Origin: an uncultured Ruminococcus sp.
GTDB taxonomy: Bacteria; Bacillota; Clostridia; Oscillospirales; Ruminococcaceae
Direction: 5' to 3'
DNA: 5,224 nucleotides
NCBI GenBank assembly: GCA_947177715.1
Contig: CAMWVM010000130.1
Coordinates: forward strand, 1-5,224
The notes under the pieces were generated by a model. That model had not been told where the DNA came from. It saw only the letters and a list, made by a program, of their open reading frames with translations, and made no database searches. Below, in pieces: positions 1 to 4,212 of the stretch. The translations under genes were made by a program, and so were the position numbers. Position 1 is the first letter of the stretch; each line of letters begins with the position of its first letter.

Positions 1-254
1 ACAGCCAGTGCATTCATAGCAGTTGCAAGCATTCCGATATGATCAGCTCTTGTTCTATCCATGGCACCACTGGAACGACCTCTCCAGAAGTTTCCGCCTC
101 CAACAACAATGCCGACTTGAACACCGGCATCAACGCATTTCTTTATGCTTTTGCCAAACGATGTAATAACATCATAATCAAGTCCAATTTTTTTATCCCC
201 TGCCAATGCTTCTCCGCTTAATTTAAGCAAGATACGCTTATACTTTGGTTCCAT
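1..254 (-). CDS. pyrH: UMP kinase (uridylate kinase), N-terminal part; cut by the left window edge
   Basis: PyrH phosphorylates UMP to UDP with ATP in the cytoplasm, a step of pyrimidine nucleotide synthesis. It is an amino-acid-kinase-fold enzyme, usually about 235-245 residues, so the 84 residues visible are roughly the first third. Seen directly: KLSGEAL at residues 11-17 (phosphate-binding lysine and glycine), [10 protein letters not shown] at 51-60, and the stretch from D66 through [12 protein letters not shown] at 70-81, all strongly typical of bacterial UMP kinases. The reading frame is open to position 1. The ATG at 254-252 is preceded by AGGAGTG at 6 nt spacing, which fixes the start. 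It is not directly preceded by tsf as it often is in other bacteria; instead it has its own promoter and a structured leader. Recognition is confident; the missing C-terminal part cannot be assessed. Confidence 0.96.
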   Translation of the reverse strand, partial: MEPKYKRILLKLSGEALAGDKKIGLDYDVITSFGKSIKKCVDAGVQVGIVVGGGNFWRGRSSGAMDRTRADHIGMLATAMNALA

Positions 255-260
255 AAAATA

Positions 261-267
261 CACTCCT
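261..267 (-). promoter_or_regulatory. Shine-Dalgarno of pyrH
   Basis: AGGAGTG on the minus strand, 6 nt before the ATG of pyrH. It is worth noting because the bases just upstream and its first half (AUUAGG, 270-265) are complementary to a loop of the upstream leader RNA (UCUAAU, 402-397), so access to this site might be controlled by the leader. Confidence 0.85.
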
Positions 268-295
268 AATAATATATTTTAATGCCATTCAACAA

Positions 296-308
296 GGGGC
301 TTCGCCCC
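296..308 (-). repeat. GC-rich hairpin in the pyrH leader
   Basis: Perfect 5-bp stem GGGGC/GCCCC closed by a GAA triloop, in otherwise AT-rich DNA. On the minus strand it is followed by TTGTTGAATGG, not a T-run, so it is a poor intrinsic terminator. It lies between the three-way-junction RNA and the pyrH ribosome binding site. It may be a leader stability element or the mutually exclusive partner of the upstream AGGGG (342-338), which can pair with its CCCCT (299-295). Confidence 0.6.
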
Positions 309-320
309 GTCAATCAAGTT

Positions 321-420
321 CGACTGATGAACATTATCCCCTCAGTCTTTAAGTGACAGAACGATCTCCACAGAAAGACTTAATGGAACCCACCAAATTA
401 GAGATGGGTACATCAGTCGT
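321..420 (-). promoter_or_regulatory. Structured 5' leader of pyrH: three-way-junction RNA, candidate cis-regulatory element
   Basis: Minus-strand RNA of about 100 nt that folds into a closed three-helix junction. P1 is 9 perfect pairs, CGACUGAUG (419-411) with CAUCAGUCG (329-321). P2 is ACCCAUC (409-403) with GGUGGGU (394-388), 7 pairs including one U.G, with loop UCUAAUUU. P3 is CAUUA (385-381) with UAAUG (336-332), then after a 7-nt purine bulge GAGGGGA (343-337) AGUCUUU (380-374) with AAAGACU (350-344), and an apical stem GUGG..AGA / UCU.G.UCAC with a UCGU tetraloop. The U.G pair in P2 becomes C/A on the other strand, which supports the minus strand as the functional one. The element starts about 13 nt after a predicted transcription start and ends 66 nt before the pyrH start codon. 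I do not recognise it as TPP, purine, SAM, glycine, FMN, c-di-GMP, ZTP, THF, lysine or T-box RNA. Function is inferred only from position and fold. Confidence 0.6.
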
Positions 421-432
421 AGGTTATACTTA

Positions 433-468
433 TAGATAAATTATACAATATTTCGCTCAAAAAGTAAA
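433..468 (-). promoter_or_regulatory. Promoter of pyrH (sigma-A/sigma-70 type)
   Basis: On the minus strand, -35 TTTACT (468-463), a 17-nt spacer, and a perfect -10 TATAAT (445-440), giving a transcription start near A433. Spacing and sequence are close to consensus. It predicts an untranslated leader of about 179 nt before the pyrH ATG and separates pyrH from the operon to the right, which ends at the terminator at 506-538. Confidence 0.75.
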
Positions 469-469
469 G

Positions 470-488
470 AGCTTTTTGAAAAAAAGCT
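470..488. repeat. 8-bp inverted repeat next to the pyrH -35 box
   Basis: AGCTTTTT (470-477) and AAAAAGCT (481-488) are perfect inverted repeats with a 3-nt centre. The dyad ends one base from the -35 box of the pyrH promoter, a place where a regulator could bind. Its AT-rich composition makes chance a real possibility. It lacks a following T-run on either strand, apart from scattered Ts on the minus strand, so it is not a convincing terminator. Confidence 0.4.
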
Positions 489-505
489 ACAATATTATGA
501 AACAC

Positions 506-538
506 AAAAATGCCGTTGCTTCATAAAACAACGGCATT
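506..538 (-). terminator. Rho-independent terminator ending the yjbQ-side transcript
   Basis: On the minus strand AATGCCGTTG (538-529) pairs perfectly with CAACGGCATT (518-509). The stem can extend three more pairs (TTT with AAG, one U.G) to a 4-nt loop, and it runs into a T-run at 510-506. The U.G pair and the T-run both exist only on the minus strand. It ends either the DUF512-der-plsY-gpsA-yjbQ mRNA, a small RNA starting near 673, or both. Confidence 0.9.
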
Positions 539-673
539 ATCAAATAAATAATACTTTGTTGGGACTTCAGGTGAACTCATTTCTTTTTGAATGAATAAAG
601 CTAAATAATGATACCTTTCGCATATGATTTTCAACCATGTCAAATCAACCGCACAGGTGTCCCTCAAACCTGT
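506..673 (-). ncRNA. Candidate small RNA (or structured 3' UTR) between yjbQ and the terminator
   Basis: A stretch of about 165 nt with no credible reading frame, bounded by a TATAAT-type promoter-like site upstream and a strong terminator at its 3' end. The ends of the non-terminator part pair: TTTG (668-665) with CAAA (558-555) and GGGAC (663-659) with GTCCC (565-561), separated by a small A / AA internal loop; GTG (654-652) with CAC (573-571) may continue the rod. Inside are a small hairpin ATGGTT/AATCAT with a GAA loop (639-625) and TCATT/AATGA. An alternative 5' hairpin ACAGGT/ACCTGT (673-653) competes with the long-range pairing. I do not recognise it as 6S RNA, SRP RNA, tmRNA or RNase P RNA. 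It could equally be the operon's 3' UTR. Confidence 0.4.
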
Positions 674-708
674 AATTACATTATAATAGAATAATGTGAT
701 AGCAACAT
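673..708 (-). promoter_or_regulatory. Promoter-like site upstream of the candidate small RNA
   Basis: A perfect -10 TATAAT lies at 685-680 on the minus strand, predicting a start near A673. The -35 is weak: ATGTTG (708-703) sits at 17-nt spacing, while the better TTGCTA (705-700) is only 14 nt away. The -10 is embedded in an inverted repeat ACATTAT/ATAATGT (697-678), and a perfect 10-bp palindrome TGTAATTACA (671-680) covers the predicted start. In AT-rich DNA a TATAAT alone is weak evidence. Confidence 0.4.
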
Positions 709-737
709 GATAGTTTTCTGAAACATCATGTATTATA

Positions 738-1133
738 TTAATCTCTTAAAACCTTAACCATGAATGTTCTCGTTCTTGGACCGTCAAACTCTGCAAAGTA
801 AATGCCCTGCCATTTTCCTAAAACAAGACAGTTATTTTCAATAATGACTGTAGCAGATGAACCAATACTGCTTGCTTTAAGATGAGCAGAAGAATTACCT
901 TCCGCATGTTTAAACTGTGGTCTGTGAGGATATGTTTTGTCAAGGGCATAAAGCAGATCCGTTACAACATCAGGGTCAGCATTTTCATTTATTGTAATCC
1001 CTGCTGTAGTATGAGGACAGAAAACTACTGCTGCTCCGTTCTGAACACCAGACTCCATGACCGCTTGACGCACATAGCTTGTAATATTATAAAAATTCTC
1101 ATGTTCTGTATTCAGATTAAATTTATATATCAT
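738..1133 (-). CDS. yjbQ: YjbQ / UPF0047 family protein (secondary thiamine-phosphate synthase enzyme family)
   Basis: A 131-residue soluble protein of the compact YjbQ (UPF0047) fold, full length for the family (about 130-140). Seen directly are the family's signature blocks: CPHTTAGITINENAD at residues 39-53, HAEGNSSAH at 76-84, GKWQGIYFAEFDGPR at 106-120. The conserved histidines H41, H76 and H84 and the glutamate E115 are all present, so it appears intact. Escherichia coli YjbQ has been reported to have a weak or secondary thiamine-phosphate synthase activity; the true cellular role of the family is not settled. The start ATG overlaps the gpsA stop in an ATGA, and AGGTG lies 8 nt upstream, so it is probably translationally coupled to gpsA. 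It is the last gene of the operon; a terminator follows about 200 nt later. Family assignment is firm; function is not. Confidence 0.94.
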   Translation of the reverse strand: MIYKFNLNTEHENFYNITSYVRQAVMESGVQNGAAVVFCPHTTAGITINENADPDVVTDLLYALDKTYPHRPQFKHAEGNSSAHLKASSIGSSATVIIENNCLVLGKWQGIYFAEFDGPRTRTFMVKVLRD

Positions 1134-2143
1134 TTCTTTTCACCTAAAAATTCTTTTTCAGTTTCATTCTTTGAAGGTCTGTCCATCAAAGCAGAAATAG
1201 TGGAATTAGCGGATTTTCCTTCAAAAAGAACTTTTGCCAGCTGCTCTGTTATCGGCATTTCAACCCCAAGCTTTTTTGAAAGCTCCCAAGCATTTTTGGT
1301 ACAGCCATACCCTTCTACGGTTCCGACACGCTGCACTGCTTCTTCAGGACTGACGCCCTGACCAATCAACATTCCGGCTTTTCTATTACGACTATGCATA
1401 CTGCAGCAAGTAACTATTAAATCACCAATACCGCTTAATCCGGCAAACGTGTCGCTCTTAGCGCCCATTGCCACACCAAGAGATGAAATCTCCTTTATTC
1501 CCCTTGTCATAAGCGCTGCTTTAGTATTGTCACCTAATCCCAAACCATCACAGACACCAGCTGCAAGTGCAATAACATTCTTTAATGAACCTCCGATTTC
1601 ACAACCCATAACATCATCGTTTACATAAACTCTAAAAGAATTATTACTCAAAGTGCTTTGAACATAATAAGATACTTCTCTATCATAGGATGCGACAACC
1701 ACTGTTGTGGGAATACCTCTTGCTAACTCTTCAGCATGAGATGGTCCAGTCAGGATTGCAGTTTTATTCTCAGGAAATGACTCTTCGGTTACCCTACTCA
1801 TAGTTTTTAAAGTTTTATTTTCAAGTCCTTTAGCAGTGTTAACGATAATTGTATTTGAATCAACGAACTTTGACGCTTCCTCACAAACACTTCTTGTAAA
1901 CGCAGTAGGAATTCCCAATATGACCATATCTTTGCCTTTTACGCAAGATATATCAGTAGTAAGCGCTATTGCCTTTGGAATTGTAATGCCGGGTAGTTTT
2001 GCTTTCAATTCTCCGGTCCTGTTTATTACATCAATTTCATCTTGAAATTTTGACCAGACAATTACTCTATGTCCGGCATTACTGCACATAACAGCTAATG
2101 CTAAACCAAAACCGCCAGAACCCAATATAGCAATATCAGCCAC
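1130..2143 (-). CDS. gpsA: Glycerol-3-phosphate dehydrogenase [NAD(P)+], anabolic, cytoplasmic
   Basis: GpsA reduces dihydroxyacetone phosphate to sn-glycerol-3-phosphate, the backbone of phospholipids. At 337 residues it matches the usual family length. The N-terminal Rossmann domain shows the dinucleotide motif GSGGFG (residues 8-13) and NTAKGLE (102-108, K105), with GPSHAEE (133-139). The C-terminal catalytic domain shows EIGGSLKNVIAL (182-193, catalytic K188), GLSGIGDLIVTC (235-246, D241) and SRNRKAG (251-257). All key residues are present. The start is a GTG at 2143-2141 with AAGGA at about 9 nt; an ATG 10 nt upstream is out of frame. The gap to plsY is 26 nt. Its product is the direct substrate of the PlsY enzyme encoded just before it, which explains the pairing. 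Confidence 0.97.
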   Translation of the reverse strand: MADIAILGSGGFGLALAVMCSNAGHRVIVWSKFQDEIDVINRTGELKAKLPGITIPKAIALTTDISCVKGKDMVILGIPTAFTRSVCEEASKFVDSNTIIVNTAKGLENKTLKTMSRVTEESFPENKTAILTGPSHAEELARGIPTTVVVASYDREVSYYVQSTLSNNSFRVYVNDDVMGCEIGGSLKNVIALAAGVCDGLGLGDNTKAALMTRGIKEISSLGVAMGAKSDTFAGLSGIGDLIVTCCSMHSRNRKAGMLIGQGVSPEEAVQRVGTVEGYGCTKNAWELSKKLGVEMPITEQLAKVLFEGKSANSTISALMDRPSKNETEKEFLGEKK

Positions 2144-2169
2144 AAAATATCATCCTTTCATTGTTTAAA

Positions 2170-2844
2170 CTATTTATCCGAACTGCTTTTATCTTTACTT
2201 TTGAAACTAAATTTATTTTCTGTGCCTTCTTTTAATCTTTGGATATTTGGTTTATGCATATATGTAATTAGAAAAGCAATTACAAGTCCAACCAACATAT
2301 TCTGCCACGCACCGTCTATTTGACGTATTGTCTGAGTAAGTATCGTAAACAAAGGATAAGAAAATGCAGCAACAATAGAACCTACAGAAACATATTTTGT
2401 TACAGCAAGTAATATTGCAAATACCAATACAGAGAAAAGGCATGTAAGCGGATCAATAGCAATTAAAGTAGTTGCAGCCACAAGAACACCCTTTCCTCCA
2501 TGAAAACCATAAAATATGGGGAAAATATGACCGAGCATTACCGCCAGGCCTGCTATATAGCCTATAAATCTATCATTATTAAAGAATGTGACATCAAACA
2601 CATATGTTACAATAACACGACAAACTACCACGGCTATTATGCCTTTTGCCAAATCACAAAGTAATGTTGCCAGGGCTGGACCTTTCCCGAAAACTCTAAG
2701 TACATTTGTAAGTCCGGCATTATTGCTGCCATAATTTCTAATATCGGTTTTCTTTGCAATCTTACAAACAATAATTGCAGAATTCAAACTGCCTAGAAGA
2801 TATGAAAACAAAATTGTAAATGCCAAGCTAATAATCACATACAT
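2170..2844 (-). CDS. plsY: Acyl-phosphate:glycerol-3-phosphate acyltransferase
   Basis: PlsY is an integral membrane enzyme that transfers an acyl chain from acyl-phosphate to position 1 of glycerol-3-phosphate, the first acylation in phospholipid synthesis in most bacteria. The 224 residues hold several hydrophobic segments (roughly 4-25, 55-82, 94-112, 122-147, 153-172, 181-196). The three family motifs are visible: YGSNNAGLTNVLR (38-50), GHIFPIFYGFHGGKG (105-119), and TKYVSVGSI (149-157). Motif 1 differs from the textbook GSGNPGATN by N41, A43 and L45; the S40, N42 and T46-N47 residues are kept. The C-terminal tail after KPNIQRLKEGTENK is charged and serine/lysine rich, probably cytoplasmic. 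The ATG has AAGGAG 8 nt upstream, directly abutting the der stop codon (TAAGGAG), which suggests translational coupling. Confidence 0.96.
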   Translation of the reverse strand: MYVIISLAFTILFSYLLGSLNSAIIVCKIAKKTDIRNYGSNNAGLTNVLRVFGKGPALATLLCDLAKGIIAVVVCRVIVTYVFDVTFFNNDRFIGYIAGLAVMLGHIFPIFYGFHGGKGVLVAATTLIAIDPLTCLFSVLVFAILLAVTKYVSVGSIVAAFSYPLFTILTQTIRQIDGAWQNMLVGLVIAFLITYMHKPNIQRLKEGTENKFSFKSKDKSSSDK

Positions 2845-2856
2845 TTTTTTATCTCC

Positions 2857-4188
2857 TTACTTAACATCATTTCTATCACGTTCACGCACTTTCAGCACTA
2901 TTGGTGTACCATCAAGTCCGAAAGTTTCACGAATTTGATTTTCGATATATCTTTGATAAGAAAAATGGAATAAATCAGCCCTGTTTACAAAAGCAACGAA
3001 TGTTGGTGGTTTTGTTGACGCCTGAGTCATATAATAAATCTTAAGGCGTCTTCCTTTATCTGAAGGAGGCTGAACTCTTGCAGTTGCATATGACAGAACA
3101 TCGTTAAGTCTTCCAGTAGGAATTCTTACTGCATTTTGTTCGGCTGTATATTTAATAAGCTCAAACAGTTTGTCAATTCTGAGGCCTGTTTTAGCTGAAA
3201 TAAATACAAAAGGAACATAACTCATAAAACTAAAATCATTTTCTAACTTCTTTCTGAATTCGTTCATCGTATTTGTATCTTTCTCTACAGCGTCCCATTT
3301 GTTAACCGCAACAACACAAGCTTTTCCCTTATCGTGAGCATATCCTGCAACCTTTGAATCCTGTTCAGTGAATCCCACTTCCGCGTCAATTACAATAACA
3401 GCTACATCCGCTCTATCAACTGCCATATAGGATCTGAGAACGCTATATTTTTCAATACTATCCAAAACTTTGGACTTTCTTCTTATGCCTGCTGTATCAA
3501 TAAATACGAACTTTCCGTTTTCATTTTCAATAACAGTATCGGTTGCATCACGAGTTGTACCAGCAATATCAGAAACAATAACCCTATCTTCACCGCAGAT
3601 TTTATTTATTATTGACGATTTACCAACGTTAGGTTTACCGATTACAGCAACTCTGATTGTATCATCGTCATATTCACCCTCGTTATCCTCAGGTAAGAAC
3701 TTCAACACCTCATCAAGCAAATCTCCAGTTCCGTGCCCATGCACAGATGAAACTGCTACAGGATCACCAAGTCCAAGGTTATAAAATTCATAGAATTCAG
3801 CAGGCGGTTCGCCTAAAGAGTCACACTTATTCACACAAAGAACAATGGGCTTACCTGATTTTTGGAGCATTGATGCAACTTCATAATCATTTGCTGTAAC
3901 GCCGCATGTCATATCAGTTACAAGAACTGTAACATCAGCTTTTGTAATAGCAAGTTCCGCCTGACGTCGCATCTGAGATAGAATAACATCATCAGAGTCA
4001 GGCTCTATTCCTCCGGTATCAACGAGCATAAACTCATGGTTCAGCCACTCGCACTTAGAATAAATTCTATCTCTCGTAACACCCGGAGTATCCTCGACAA
4101 TAGACAATCTTTGTCCAATTAATTTATTAAATAACGTTGATTTTCCTACATTTGGTCTTCCGACTATTGCAACTATTGGCAACGACAC
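2857..4188 (-). CDS. der: Ribosome-assembly GTPase Der (EngA)
   Basis: Der is an essential GTPase with two tandem G domains that helps mature the 50S ribosomal subunit. Length 443 is typical. Domain 1: P-loop GRPNVGKS (residues 10-17), DTGG (57-60), NKCD (120-123). An acidic linker PEDNEGEYDDD (166-176) joins it to domain 2: GKPNVGKS (184-191), DTAG (231-234), NKWD (296-299), SAK (331-333). The C-terminal KH-like domain spans about 350-437, including RIYYMTQ-like RLKIYYMTQ at 381-389. All nucleotide-binding motifs are intact. The start is a GTG at 4188-4186, 8 nt after GGAG; an overlapping ATG (4190-4188) is out of frame and leads to a stop after five codons. It is 24 nt downstream of the DUF512 gene, in the same frame, and 12 nt before plsY. 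Confidence 0.97.
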   Translation of the reverse strand: MSLPIVAIVGRPNVGKSTLFNKLIGQRLSIVEDTPGVTRDRIYSKCEWLNHEFMLVDTGGIEPDSDDVILSQMRRQAELAITKADVTVLVTDMTCGVTANDYEVASMLQKSGKPIVLCVNKCDSLGEPPAEFYEFYNLGLGDPVAVSSVHGHGTGDLLDEVLKFLPEDNEGEYDDDTIRVAVIGKPNVGKSSIINKICGEDRVIVSDIAGTTRDATDTVIENENGKFVFIDTAGIRRKSKVLDSIEKYSVLRSYMAVDRADVAVIVIDAEVGFTEQDSKVAGYAHDKGKACVVAVNKWDAVEKDTNTMNEFRKKLENDFSFMSYVPFVFISAKTGLRIDKLFELIKYTAEQNAVRIPTGRLNDVLSYATARVQPPSDKGRRLKIYYMTQASTKPPTFVAFVNRADLFHFSYQRYIENQIRETFGLDGTPIVLKVRERDRNDVK

Positions 4189-4200
4189 ATTATCAACTCC
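4186..4200 (-). promoter_or_regulatory. der translation start region with overlapping ATG/GTG codons
   Basis: The minus strand reads GGAG, TTGATA, then ATGTG. The GTG (4188-4186) opens der; the overlapping ATG (4190-4188) is spaced 6 nt from GGAG, slightly closer than the GTG at 8 nt, but its frame ends at TAG (4175-4173) after five codons. The conserved Der N-terminus (IVAIVGRPNVGKS close to the start) requires the GTG frame. Initiation at the ATG would compete with der synthesis. Confidence 0.6.
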
Positions 4201-4212
4201 ATTCTTTTTTAA

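Noticed and set aside
291..308. GGGGC/GCCCC hairpin as an intrinsic terminator
   Set aside because: Stem of only 5 bp and no T-run on either strand; it would also stop transcription just before pyrH.
342..413. A 23-codon ORF inside the pyrH leader (minus strand, ATG at 413-411, tandem Trp codons, TGA at 344-342) that could be a leader peptide
   Set aside because: There is no Shine-Dalgarno-like sequence before the ATG, the ATG is buried in the perfect P1 helix, and tandem Trp codons make no sense for pyrH control. The RNA fold explains the segment better.
318..420. Hammerhead ribozyme on the plus strand (CTGATGA at 323-329 within a three-helix layout)
   Set aside because: The GAAA core is not present (GGAAC instead), and CUGAUG is fully paired in the 9-bp P1 helix, whereas it must be single-stranded in a hammerhead core. 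The G.U pair in P2 also points to the minus strand.
506..673. 6S RNA for the segment between yjbQ and the terminator
   Set aside because: The closing stem is short and I could not find the characteristic large central bubble flanked by long rods; not excluded, but not supported by eye.
676..729. 17-codon hydrophobic ORF after yjbQ (minus strand)
   Set aside because: No ribosome binding site, and it ends inside the promoter-like dyad; chance ORF in AT-rich DNA.
882..1361. Long plus-strand ORF across yjbQ and gpsA
   Set aside because: Antisense shadow of two well-conserved minus-strand genes; the translation has no recognisable family features. The same holds for the plus-strand ORFs within gpsA, der and the DUF512 gene.
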